A DNA stretch of 64,000 nucleotides. Source: Leminorella grimontii ATCC 33999 = DSM 5078 (GTDB lineage Bacteria; Pseudomonadota; Gammaproteobacteria; Enterobacterales; Enterobacteriaceae). The stretch's first letter is position 1; each line of letters opens with the position of its first letter. Shown here piece after piece: positions 21,422 through 29,314 of the stretch. A program made the position numbers and the translations under genes. The stretch is from positions 310,001 through 374,000 of the forward strand of contig NZ_AUUA01000001.1 of assembly GCF_000439085.1 (NCBI RefSeq), given 5' to 3'. The notes under the pieces were generated by a model. It ran no database searches, had not been told where the DNA came from, and was given only the letters and a program-made list of their open reading frames with translations.

Positions 21422-22129
21422 ATGTCACCTCGCATCAATAGCTACGGTCAGCCCGTCGGCGACGATCTTCCTCAATGGGTGGCGCGTCCAAGGCCTGAAC
21501 GCATCGCGTTAACCGGAGATTACTGTACCCTGACGCCGTTTAGCGCCAAAGAGCACGGTAAGGCGCTGTTTCACGCCTACTCTCAGGCGCAGGACGGAAG
21601 AGATTGGACCTGGTTATCGGTGGGACCATTCTTAGCGGAACAGGACTACCTTGAGTACGCGGCGACGATGGAACAAAGTCAGGATCCGCTGCATTACGCC
21701 ATCGTCGATAACGCAAGCGGGCTTCCGGTGGGGAGCGTGGCGCTGATGCGCATTGACGTCCGCAACGGCGTCGTCGAGGTTGGGCACGTCACCTATTCTC
21801 CGCTGCTAAAAGGCACGCGGGTCGCGACGGAAGCGCAATATCTGCTGATGAAATACGTCTTTGATACCCTGGGGTATCGTCGATACGAATGGAAGTGCGA
21901 TAACCTCAACGAGCCCTCTCGCCGAGCCGCGCAGCGTCTGGGATTCCAGCCGGAAGGGGTTTTTCGTCAGGCGGTGGTGTACAAGGGGCGCACGCGCGAT
22001 ACGGCGTGGTTCTCGCTGCTTGATAAAGAATGGCCGTCCAATAAAAAGGTGCTGGCGTCCTGGCTGTCAGGCGACAATTTCGATGCAAACGGCTCCCAGC
22101 TTCATCCGCTGTCGTTTTTTCGTTCTTGA
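21422..22129 (+). CDS. GNAT-family N-acetyltransferase (RimJ/RimL-like)
   Basis: A cytoplasmic acetyl-CoA-dependent transferase of 235 residues. GYRRYEWKCDNLNEPSRRAA near residues 145-165 and LGFQPEGVFRQAVVYKGR are hallmarks of the RimJ/RimL-like GNAT group (COG1670); the pyrophosphate loop is represented by SPLLKGTRVATEA. The start at 21422 is preceded by GGAGAG; the ATG at 21404 is in frame but has no site. The substrate, whether protein N-terminus, small molecule or antibiotic, cannot be read from the sequence. It is monocistronic. Confidence 0.85.
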   Translation: MSPRINSYGQPVGDDLPQWVARPRPERIALTGDYCTLTPFSAKEHGKALFHAYSQAQDGRDWTWLSVGPFLAEQDYLEYAATMEQSQDPLHYAIVDNASGLPVGSVALMRIDVRNGVVEVGHVTYSPLLKGTRVATEAQYLLMKYVFDTLGYRRYEWKCDNLNEPSRRAAQRLGFQPEGVFRQAVVYKGRTRDTAWFSLLDKEWPSNKKVLASWLSGDNFDANGSQLHPLSFFRS

Positions 22130-22352
22130 GGCGTATAGCCGGTAAAGGGAAGGGCGCATTTTTATTTGAATTAAAAATCAATTCATTATTTAATTGCTGG
22201 CATATTGTTTCATCGCTATCCGATTGGGCGCGTCCGTCGAGTCTCGCATGGCGTTGAAACCGGTGCTCTCCCATGTCGAAAGCGGGGCGTTTTCGACTTC
22301 ATAAGCGCTAAGGACCAGCGCTTTGACGTTTTTAGATACAAGGATGTGTTCA

Positions 22353-22445
22353 ATGACTAAAAAAACCTTCTTTTTTGCCTGCGCGATGGTGATCCTGCCG
22401 TTAATCAAGTTGATATGCGATCTGGAACTGAGCTTTATCAACTGA
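22353..22445 (+). CDS. Possible 30-residue hydrophobic small protein
   Basis: An ORF of 30 codons beginning MTKKTFFFACAMVILPLIK and ending LELSFIN, with an AGGATG ribosome site 7 bases before the ATG. Residues 5-23 could form one membrane helix. Two short stem-loops (GTCGAAA / TTTTCGAC and AGCGCT / AGCGCT) lie just upstream. No family was recognised. It may be a small membrane protein or a chance ORF. Confidence 0.35.
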   Translation: MTKKTFFFACAMVILPLIKLICDLELSFIN

Positions 22446-22499
22446 TCGGATAATGCGTGGCGCAAATGTCGCTGCGAGTTTCAAAACGGGCGAATCTTC

Positions 22500-22883
22500 A
22501 TGAAAGCAAAATGTCACCGGCTGTTCCTACCGTTATTATTGGCGTTTACCTGTGCGGCGCATGTGGAAAATGAAATAGGGTCCGAATACGCTAAAGCCGA
22601 CGTTCAGCCCGTAAAGGTAGAGCGCGTCGCGAATAATCGGATCCGCATAGCCTACCGTATTCCGCCGGAAACTCTGTGGTATAGCGGGGGCGTAAACTAT
22701 TTAGCCCAAAATGACGTCCTAAAAATCGCCATTGATAAATGCCCTTATAATAAATCGTGTAATCCGATGGCCGTAGGGCATCAGAGCCGCAGCGATTTTT
22801 GGGCCGGTGACGTCACGTTGCCTTATCGAGGGGAAAGGGTATTGATGGTTTATTCTGACGTAGAAGAACTGGTTTATCCGTAG
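22500..22883 (+). CDS. Small exported protein of unknown function
   Basis: A protein of 127 residues with a Sec-type signal (MKAKCHRLFLPLLLAFTCAA) and a mature part of about 105 residues that looks beta-rich. A cysteine pair (CPYNKSC, about residues 80-86) could make a disulfide. The LAFTC sequence resembles a lipobox only poorly, so a soluble periplasmic protein is more likely. No family was recognised. It starts 54 bases after the small hydrophobic ORF, in the same direction, so they may be co-transcribed. Confidence 0.55.
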   Translation: MKAKCHRLFLPLLLAFTCAAHVENEIGSEYAKADVQPVKVERVANNRIRIAYRIPPETLWYSGGVNYLAQNDVLKIAIDKCPYNKSCNPMAVGHQSRSDFWAGDVTLPYRGERVLMVYSDVEELVYP

Positions 22884-22927
22884 TGAATAAACGCATCGTT
22901 TTATCAATCCGAAGCCATCTCGTTTTC

Positions 22928-22956
22928 AAAAAAAAGCCCCGCAGGGGGAGCGGGGC
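22928..22956 (-). terminator. Terminator facing the YadA-like gene
   Basis: A 7-bp GC stem (GCCCCGC / GCGGGGC) is followed in the minus direction by eight T. It lies 219 bases past the stop of the autotransporter gene, with nothing coding seen between. Confidence 0.8.
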
Positions 22957-23174
22957 GGCAAGGAAATCATGAAAATACGTTCGCTATGTGTCTATAGCGT
23001 TAGTGATACTAATAAATTAACTTATCACCCGCAATGACCATTACCTTTGTTTACATTGAGCGTTCGAGTTTACATTTCTTGATGCTATTTTTCATTTCGA
23101 ATGCGTGTTGATTAATGCGTTGTTTTTCATTCCTCTTTATCGTTTTGATATCACACTATCCGTTTCGAGTAACG

Positions 23175-24188
23175 CTACCATTCATAAGATACGCCAGCGC
23201 CCAGAGCCAATTCCTGCTGGGTGTTATTGGATAAAGAGGCCTTGGTCACGATATTTCCGTGAATGCGGGTGCTAAATCCGACGGCGATCGCCTGCTCGCT
23301 GTCGTAATAGCCAACGCCCGCACCGACGGACAGCGTAGAGCTTTGGCTAACCTGAGGGATATTCGCCATTGCCGCGATGCTGGAGATCCCTGCGGAAGAC
23401 CTTTTCCTGTTATCGTCAATTCGCCCGTCCAGCTGATTTACTTTCTGGTCCGTATAGGCGTTGGCGCTTTTTAGCGTTTGCGCGTCGCCTTCAGAGCGCA
23501 GGCGGCCCTCCTTTTTTATTGCTACGCCGTTCTCACTGGCGTAATCCCAGGCGTCGTCGGCTTGCTGCTGGGCTTTTATCATCGAAGCCTTATCGGCCTT
23601 TTGCGCATCCAGCCTGGCAACGTCGGCTGCGTTTGCTTCCGTCTGAGTGATGGCGCTGTTTGCGACGGACTGTACGCCGTCAATGCGCTTCTCCTGCCCA
23701 GCCAGAGCCGCGTCGTGTTTGTCATCCGCCTTTTTTCTGTCCGTTGCCTCATCGCTCAGCGATTTATCCCGTTTGGTTAACTCTGCGGATAAGTCGCTCT
23801 GATTGGCTTTTTCGCTAATGAGTTGGTCTTGAGTTTTATCTCTGTTTGATTGAGACGATTTATCTTTTGAATAATCCTGATTTTTTACATACGCCGTTGG
23901 ATCTGTTCCATAATTATTCGAACCGCCGTTACTGGTGAAGACGCTATTTATATCGGCCGCTGAAGAGAACGTTCTTCCATTTCTGACGGCGGCGATCAGT
24001 TGGTCAGCTTCACTTGTCGTCAGGCCAAGCCGGCGCTGAGCGACTTCCTGCGCCCGGCTGTAGTTATCGGAAAGGGAGATAAGGAAATCATTCATAGCCG
24101 GAGAAAACTGGTCTCCGTTAGCTAATTTTACTTCAGCATGTGCACCGAAAACGCTAAATAACGCAGCTGCAATGAGTACGTTTTTCAT
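23175..24188 (-). CDS. Short YadA-type trimeric autotransporter
   Basis: An outer membrane trimeric adhesin-like protein (type Vc secretion), 337 residues. A signal peptide (MKNVLIAAALFSVFGAHA) is followed by a helical region to about residue 75, a Gly/Asn-rich stretch, and a long heptad-like coiled coil (about 110-260, rich in Lys, Asp, Gln and Ala, with QKADKAS and RIDGVQSVANS). The last 65 or so residues are the YadA anchor: SSIAAMANIPQ, VGAGVGYYDSEQAIAVGFS, ending GAGVSYEW with an aromatic last residue. There is no typical YadA head, so it is mostly stalk plus anchor. The region upstream is exceptionally AT-rich, suggesting H-NS control and horizontal origin. Confidence 0.85.
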   Translation of the reverse strand: MKNVLIAAALFSVFGAHAEVKLANGDQFSPAMNDFLISLSDNYSRAQEVAQRRLGLTTSEADQLIAAVRNGRTFSSAADINSVFTSNGGSNNYGTDPTAYVKNQDYSKDKSSQSNRDKTQDQLISEKANQSDLSAELTKRDKSLSDEATDRKKADDKHDAALAGQEKRIDGVQSVANSAITQTEANAADVARLDAQKADKASMIKAQQQADDAWDYASENGVAIKKEGRLRSEGDAQTLKSANAYTDQKVNQLDGRIDDNRKRSSAGISSIAAMANIPQVSQSSTLSVGAGVGYYDSEQAIAVGFSTRIHGNIVTKASLSNNTQQELALGAGVSYEW

Positions 24189-24766
24189 TTTTACGCTCTT
24201 TCTGTATTAAATAAGTATTAGGAGGTATTGATTATTTAATTCAATACCTGAAATTCCTTTATTTAAAATAAAGGGTGAGACCGTGCGTCCGATGCTTTTT
24301 AACGGAAATAACCATGCAAACTATAATGATAAAGGAATGGTTAATTGGGCCAATTAACTATATTAAGATCACTCTGCTAATTATTTGTTTGCGCTGTTAA
24401 TAGCGGATTATCCTTTGGGTGCCGCATTATATCAATACGGCTATAATTAAAATAAGCTATTTATATGGATAAAATTGCTGATATGTATTTTATTTATTTT
24501 GTTGATTTATATGTAAATTATTTTCATCATGCTATGGGTGATTAATTTTCATTTGCAGTTTTCCTGTATTATTAGACGGTTAGATAAAATAAATTAATGT
24601 GTTTTATTTATTTAATTAAATTGATACAAAGATATGGGAATTAAAGTTGTAAATTTAAATTAAGTGTATTGTTAATTAATTATTAAATTTATGCGTTGTG
24701 ACATACTCATCTATTCGCGCAGGGTTTCATATATTGGGATCTAGTCTACTGAAGCTATATCAACGG
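24189..24766. other. Very AT-rich region upstream of the YadA-like gene
   Basis: About 580 bases without a gene, among the most AT-rich DNA in the window. It probably contains the autotransporter promoter and a silencing region. No repeats or small genes with ribosome sites were seen. Confidence 0.5.
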
Positions 24767-25120
24767 CTATTTCTCGTGCGGTTTTGATGCCCGCCGTTTT
24801 TCCGGTATTGGAGGGACAGGCCGACGATCGTCAATCAGGTGACGAATGGCCAATATGGGATGATGAAGGAGCATTCTGGGCCCCGCCCAGCGCATGACGA
24901 CTTTGATTTCCTCTCGCTTTTGGGGTTGATAGCAGTGAATAGGGCACTGTTTACAGGCGGGCTTTTGAGCACCAAAGCGACATTTTTCTAAACGCTTGAG
25001 CGCATATTGATACAGCCGTTGGTAGCGATCGACGTCCTCCCCCTCGGGCGGGTGCGCGCGGGTATAAAGCTCAATCATTTTTTCGATGGTTTTGGCTTCG
25101 CGCTTGAGACGTTTATCCAC
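24767..25120 (-). CDS. ygbA: YgbA-family protein (nitric oxide-inducible, NsrR regulon type)
   Basis: A cytoplasmic protein of 117 residues matching the enterobacterial YgbA family, annotated elsewhere as nitrous oxide-stimulated promoter protein. Its conserved cysteine cluster is seen as KCRFG then ACKQCPIHCYQP (four Cys), followed by MRWAGPRML..HPILAIRHLIDDRRPVP. It starts with GTG at 25120 behind AAAGG. A probable NsrR operator lies 70 bases upstream. In E. coli the gene is under NsrR control; its function in nitrosative stress is linked to sulfur or amino acid metabolism but is not clear from sequence. Confidence 0.88.
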   Translation of the reverse strand: MDKRLKREAKTIEKMIELYTRAHPPEGEDVDRYQRLYQYALKRLEKCRFGAQKPACKQCPIHCYQPQKREEIKVVMRWAGPRMLLHHPILAIRHLIDDRRPVPPIPEKRRASKPHEK

Positions 25121-25189
25121 GGCTGACCCTTTCCTTTGTTACGGCTTCACGGTCAAACGATAATCTTAATTACGCTTGGGGTAAAGAAT

Positions 25190-25212
25190 AAAGTGCATTT
25201 ATTGTGCATGTT
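25190..25212. promoter_or_regulatory. Candidate NsrR binding site for ygbA
   Basis: AAAGTGCATTT, one base, then TTGTGCATGTT. Against the known NsrR consensus of two 11-bp half sites (AAGATGCATTT and its inverse) this matches 9 of 11 and 7 of 11. It is placed where repression of ygbA would be expected. Confidence 0.55.
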
Positions 25213-25230
25213 TAATCCATTAAAAGCGCA

Positions 25231-25267
25231 AAAGAAAAGGGCCCCGGCGTTTACCTGAAGGGCCCTT
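25231..25267 (-). terminator. Terminator of fucO
   Basis: The stem AAGGGCCC / GGGCCCTT has a 15-base loop, with TTTTCTTTT following in the minus direction, 14 bases past the fucO stop. Confidence 0.8.
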
Positions 25268-25280
25268 GGATTAGCGGCGA

Positions 25281-26432
25281 TCAGTAGATAGAACGGTACA
25301 GCGCCTTGATTTCTTCCACGTTGGTATCGCGAGGGTTACCGCCGGTACAAACGTCGGCAAATGCGGCGTTCGCCAGCGCGTCAATGTCTTCTTCCCTCAT
25401 GCCGACGTCGCGAAGCCGGGCGGGAATGCCGACGTCTTTGCTGAGCTGCTTAACGGCCTCGATGGCGGCCTCTCTCGCTTGGGCGATCGGCATGTCGGCG
25501 GCTGCGCTTACGCCCATTGCGACGGCTATCTGGCGGAACTTTTCGCCGGTAAAGTCGGCGTTATAGGCCATAATGTGCGGCAGCAAAATGGCGTTTGCAA
25601 CGCCGTGCGGCGTGTCGTAGAACGCGCCCAGCGGGTGAGCCATGCCGTGCACCAGCCCCAGACCGACGTTGGAAAAGCCCATCCCGGCGACGTACTGGGC
25701 AAGCGCCATGTCTTCAACGCCCGTTGGGGAGCCTTTTACCGAAGCGCGAAGAGAGCGGGCGATAATCTCAATCGCCTTCAGGTGCATCATGTCCGTCAGC
25801 TCCCAGGCGCCTTTTGTGGTGTAGCCTTCAATGGCGTGGGTCAGGGCGTCGATGCCGGTTGCCGCTTTCAGTGACGGCGGCATGCTGGCCATCATTTCCG
25901 AATCGATAATGGCGACGATGGGAATGTCGTGAGGATCGACGCAGACGAACTTACGGCGGTTCTCTTCATCTGTAATCACGTAGTTTATTGTGACCTCGGC
26001 TGCGGTTCCCGCCGTTGTCGGGATGGCTATCATCGGTACGCTGGCTTTCTTGGTGGGGGCTACGCCCTCCAGACTTCTGACGTCGGCGTATTCGGGGTTA
26101 TTGATGATGATGCCGATGGCTTTGCAGGTGTCCTGCGGGGAGCCGCCGCCTACGGCAATCAGGTAGTCCGCGCCGGCGCGCTTGAAGGCCTCTACGCCTT
26201 TTGTAACGACGGCGATCGTTGGGTTGGGGACGACGTCGTCAAAAATTTCGTAGGCCAGTCCGGCCTTCTCAAGCAGCGCGCTGACTCTGGTGGCAACGCC
26301 GAATTTAATCAGATCTTTATCCGTTACCAGAAGCGCCTTTTTAAAGCCGCGTTTTTGCACTTCATCGACGATGTGGGCGATGGCTCCGGGGCCAAAGTAG
26401 GAGGTTTCATTGAGGATCATTCTGTTTGCCAT
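25281..26432 (-). CDS. fucO: Lactaldehyde reductase (1,2-propanediol oxidoreductase)
   Basis: An iron-dependent group III alcohol dehydrogenase that reduces L-lactaldehyde to 1,2-propanediol with NADH during anaerobic fucose or rhamnose use. The start MANRMILNET and the blocks GGGSPQDTCKAIG, TTAGTAAEVTINYVITDE, ATGIDALTHAIEGY (Fe-binding Asp and His), GLVHGMAHPLGAFYDTPHG (two more His ligands) and DVCTGGNPRD match E. coli FucO nearly residue for residue. From the ATG at 26432 it is 383 residues; an upstream in-frame ATG at 26489 would add 19 residues without support, while GGAGC precedes 26432. No fuc or rha genes are near, so it is an orphan here. Confidence 0.93.
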   Translation of the reverse strand: MANRMILNETSYFGPGAIAHIVDEVQKRGFKKALLVTDKDLIKFGVATRVSALLEKAGLAYEIFDDVVPNPTIAVVTKGVEAFKRAGADYLIAVGGGSPQDTCKAIGIIINNPEYADVRSLEGVAPTKKASVPMIAIPTTAGTAAEVTINYVITDEENRRKFVCVDPHDIPIVAIIDSEMMASMPPSLKAATGIDALTHAIEGYTTKGAWELTDMMHLKAIEIIARSLRASVKGSPTGVEDMALAQYVAGMGFSNVGLGLVHGMAHPLGAFYDTPHGVANAILLPHIMAYNADFTGEKFRQIAVAMGVSAAADMPIAQAREAAIEAVKQLSKDVGIPARLRDVGMREEDIDALANAAFADVCTGGNPRDTNVEEIKALYRSIY

Positions 26433-26750
26433 AGGTAAGCTCCATAAACGTGTGAATATTAAAAATGCTGGCTGAGCGTAGGTTTCCACTGTATTGGAAT
26501 TAACTTCACCATAATGGAGACCAGAGTAGGTTTAGTTACTTTGAAGAACGTTGATGTAGGTTATAAAACGCTGATTTCAGTCTTTTTCTCGTTATTTTGT
26601 GAATTGTCGATGATAAATATAAACTGACCGGTCGATAAACAAAATATCAGCCTCTAACAGAATGGAATGGTTGGAAAATACCGGCAGCTGGGGTATGTTT
26701 CTCTCTTCGTTTTGTAGCATTGCTTTATTATCTAACCTGTAGAGATTGAG

Positions 26751-27275
26751 ATGAACGTTATCCGCATTACCCGCACCGATGAGCCCCTTTTTGCCCCGCT
26801 TCGTGAACTGTACGGCCGCGCCTTTCCCAGGTTTGAGCAGCGAACGTTCGAGCATCAGGCCAAGGGATTAACGGCGGATAACTACTTCCTCTATGCCTAT
26901 CAGGAAGAGGGCGCTTTTATTGGCTTCGTCGCCTATTGGGCGTTTGACGACTATATCTATATTGAACACTACGCCATCAGCGACGAAGTCCGCGGCAAAG
27001 GATACGGCTCTCGCCTGTTGACCGAGCTGCTTTCGAATACGGAAAAGACGGTCATTCTGGAGATTGACCCGGTTGTCGACGACGTTTCCACCAAAAGGTT
27101 AAGCTTCTATCGCGGATTGGGATTTGTTGAAAACGGTTATTCCCACGTTCACCCGCCGTATCGCGCTGAATTCGATGGCCATGCCCTAAAGGTGCTTAGC
27201 CATGGGCGAGCGCTGGCGCCGCAAGAGTATCAGCGTTTTTACCAGGATCTCTGCGGTGTCGTAATGGCAAAATAG
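26751..27275 (+). CDS. GNAT-family N-acetyltransferase
   Basis: A protein of 174 residues with the acetyl-CoA binding motif A seen as EVRGKGYGSRLLTELL (about residues 79-94), followed by motif B SFYRGLGFVENGYSHVHPPYR. The beta-bulge region YIEHYAISDE precedes it. The substrate is unknown. The gene is preceded by a GAG-type ribosome site and is followed by a long gene-free region, so it is probably monocistronic. Confidence 0.85.
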   Translation: MNVIRITRTDEPLFAPLRELYGRAFPRFEQRTFEHQAKGLTADNYFLYAYQEEGAFIGFVAYWAFDDYIYIEHYAISDEVRGKGYGSRLLTELLSNTEKTVILEIDPVVDDVSTKRLSFYRGLGFVENGYSHVHPPYRAEFDGHALKVLSHGRALAPQEYQRFYQDLCGVVMAK

Positions 27276-27702
27276 CCATCTTTTCATTTCAAATATTCAT
27301 TTGATGATCTTATGTTCATTTTTGTTGTGGATGAAAACATTTGTCTTTGACCTGTCCCGCACACGTTTAGGCTATTTTGTTTAAAACATTTAACATTAAT
27401 GAAAATGTATTGTTGCTAATTCCGTCATTTTGACCAATATGTGAGCTGAATCGTATCCCTTAACTTTAAATCGGCGAAGTGTTTGACCATAAAAAGGGCA
27501 AATGGTAATTAATCATTTGTTCTTTATTTGTATCAAATGATCCTTAACGGTAGAGGGACCGATTGACGCTAATGCGGTTTCTCTTCTACTTATAAAAAGA
27601 AATCACCTCATCATACCAGTTGTCGATGAAGTTTGACGTACGCGAAAACGTTAGCGGCGAACAGAGGCTTACAGCCGGGTATGTAAAAGGGAGGACGAGA
27701 CC
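27276..27702. other. Gene-free region upstream of the sugar-acid operon
   Basis: About 430 bases with AT-rich DNA to about 27540. It contains the first of two copies of a 21-bp repeat (27602-27622). TTGACG at about 27562 and TCTACT 16 bases later could be a promoter for the operon placed just in front of that repeat. No gene was found. Confidence 0.5.
27602..27622. promoter_or_regulatory. Candidate operator, copy 1 of a 21-bp direct repeat
   Basis: Contains TCACCTCATCATACCAGTT; the opposite strand reads CTGGTATGATGAGGTGA, that is GGTATG and GGTGAT half-sites in direct orientation. NanR-type members of the FadR/GntR family are known to bind directly repeated GGTATA sites, and such a regulator gene ends the operon. 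An identical copy lies 273 bases downstream. Confidence 0.5.
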
Positions 27703-27810
27703 ATGCATGCCGTGAGCCGATACAAGAACGCTGTTATTACCGCGCCAGCCAAAGGCGGTTTCTGCTTATCGCGGCGGTTGGGCGCTGTGGTAGCCCGTTA
27801 TACCCACTGA
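27703..27810 (+). CDS. Candidate 35-residue small protein or leader ORF
   Basis: A 35-codon ORF (MHAVSRYKNAVITAPAKGGF..., ending ARYTH) with a strong ribosome site AGGGAGG 7 bases before its ATG. It is basic and not clearly a membrane protein. It lies between the two operator repeats and 140 bases in front of the MFS gene, so it may be a leader peptide or an independent small protein. The family is not recognised. Confidence 0.4.
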   Translation: MHAVSRYKNAVITAPAKGGFCLSRRLGAVVARYTH

Positions 27811-27874
27811 TTTTTCGTACGTTCGGCCTCTGTACCCGCGGAAGCTGAGCGAATTGTCATTTATACAACAAGAT

Positions 27875-27895
27875 ATCACCTCATCATACCAGTTG
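27875..27895. promoter_or_regulatory. Candidate operator, copy 2 of a 21-bp direct repeat
   Basis: Identical 21 bases to the copy at 27602-27622, 55 bases before the MFS start codon. Two identical operators flanking about 270 bases would allow a DNA loop or control of two promoters. Confidence 0.5.
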
Positions 27896-27950
27896 AAATA
27901 AACAATATAGAAGCGGCTGGCAGGATGGGTGATGACAATGAGGTAGCTCA

Positions 27951-29312
27951 ATGAGTCATCAGAATAGCTCCCCCGAGCAGGCCGAGAAGTCGGCCATCAA
28001 GAAAATCTCTATGCGTCTGGTGCCGTTCGTGGCCCTGATGTTCTTTATTAACTTTCTGGACAGAACCGCGATTTCGTTTGCCGGGCCAAACGGCATGACG
28101 CAGGATCTGGGCCTGACCGCGGCGCAGTTCGGGCTGGCGTCAGGCATTTTCTTTATCGGCTACATTTTGCTTGAAATACCTAGCAACCTGGCGCTGCATC
28201 GCTACGGCGCGCGAAAGTGGCTGGCGAGGATCATGGTGTCCTGGGGTATTGTGTCCCTGCTGTTTACCTGGGTCTCCAGCTCGACGGAGCTTTATGCGCT
28301 GCGCGTACTGTTGGGGATTGCCGAAGCCGGCTTCTTTCCCGGCGCTATCCTGTACTTAAGCCTGTGGGTGCCGTCCGCCTACCGCAGCAAGATCCTGTCG
28401 CTGTTTTATCTGGCGCAGCCCTTGACGACGGTAATCGGCGCGCCGCTGGCCGCGATGATGATCGAACAGCACGGGCTTTTTGACCTGCCGGGCTGGCGGA
28501 TTATGTTCCTCGGCGTTTCTATCCCCGCCATTCTTGTCGGCATCCTGGCCTGGTTCTATCTGGTGGACAAGCCGGAAGAGGCCAAGTGGCTCAACGAAGA
28601 CGAAAAGCGCTGGCTGGTAACCGAGCTTAACCGTGAGCATCAGGCCAAGCAGACTCATAAACATCCGACCGTGATGACGGTGATGTTCAACGGCCAGGTA
28701 TGGATGCTGTGCCTTATCTACTTCGGCTTTATCTACGGCCTGTACGCGCTGGGCTTCTTCCTACCGACCATCATTAACGGTTTCCAACAGCAGTTCCAGG
28801 TGACGTTCAACGTCTTCGACAAGGGGCTTATTACCGCCGTTCCGTATTTGCCCGCAGCCGTTGCGCTGTACTTTTGGTCCAAGGATGCGTCGAAGCGGGG
28901 CATCCGCAGCTGGCACATCACCATTCCCGCCGTGGCGGGGGCAATTAGCGTACCTCTGGCGCTGTATATGGAATCGCCAACCGCCGTTATTGCCGTGATT
29001 ACCGTAACGGCCTGCGCCATCTTCTGCGCTTTGCCCAACTTCTGGACGCTGCCGACGCGCTTTTTAACCGGCGCTGCCGCCGCTGCCGCAGTCGCGCTTA
29101 TCAATACCATCGGCAATATCGCCGGCTTCTCTGCGGGCTACATCACCGGCATGCTGCGCGATGCTACCGGCGGCTACACCGTGCCGATGTTTGTCGTCGG
29201 CGGCTTTATGCTGCTTTCCGCCGTGTTGATGACGCTCTTGCAGCGCTACGGCGCGGCGAATGCGCCCGTGCAGTCCGACATGAAAAATACGTTATCACCG
29301 GAGGAAAACTAA
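27951..29312 (+). CDS. MFS transporter of the anion:cation symporter family, probable sugar-acid importer
   Basis: A 453-residue, 12-helix permease. FINFLDRTAISFAGPNGM after helix 1, GYILLEIPSNLALHRYGARKWLARIMVSWG and LRVLLGIAEAGFFPGAILYLSLW are the signatures of the ACS family (organic and sugar acid/H+ symporters such as GarP, LgoT and tartrate carriers). It has a GAGG site and is the first gene of an operon; the next gene starts 2 bases after its stop. From its neighbours the likely cargo is D-apionate or a related branched or four-carbon sugar acid; this is inference. Confidence 0.85.
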   Translation: MSHQNSSPEQAEKSAIKKISMRLVPFVALMFFINFLDRTAISFAGPNGMTQDLGLTAAQFGLASGIFFIGYILLEIPSNLALHRYGARKWLARIMVSWGIVSLLFTWVSSSTELYALRVLLGIAEAGFFPGAILYLSLWVPSAYRSKILSLFYLAQPLTTVIGAPLAAMMIEQHGLFDLPGWRIMFLGVSIPAILVGILAWFYLVDKPEEAKWLNEDEKRWLVTELNREHQAKQTHKHPTVMTVMFNGQVWMLCLIYFGFIYGLYALGFFLPTIINGFQQQFQVTFNVFDKGLITAVPYLPAAVALYFWSKDASKRGIRSWHITIPAVAGAISVPLALYMESPTAVIAVITVTACAIFCALPNFWTLPTRFLTGAAAAAAVALINTIGNIAGFSAGYITGMLRDATGGYTVPMFVVGGFMLLSAVLMTLLQRYGAANAPVQSDMKNTLSPEEN

Positions 29313-29314
29313 CT

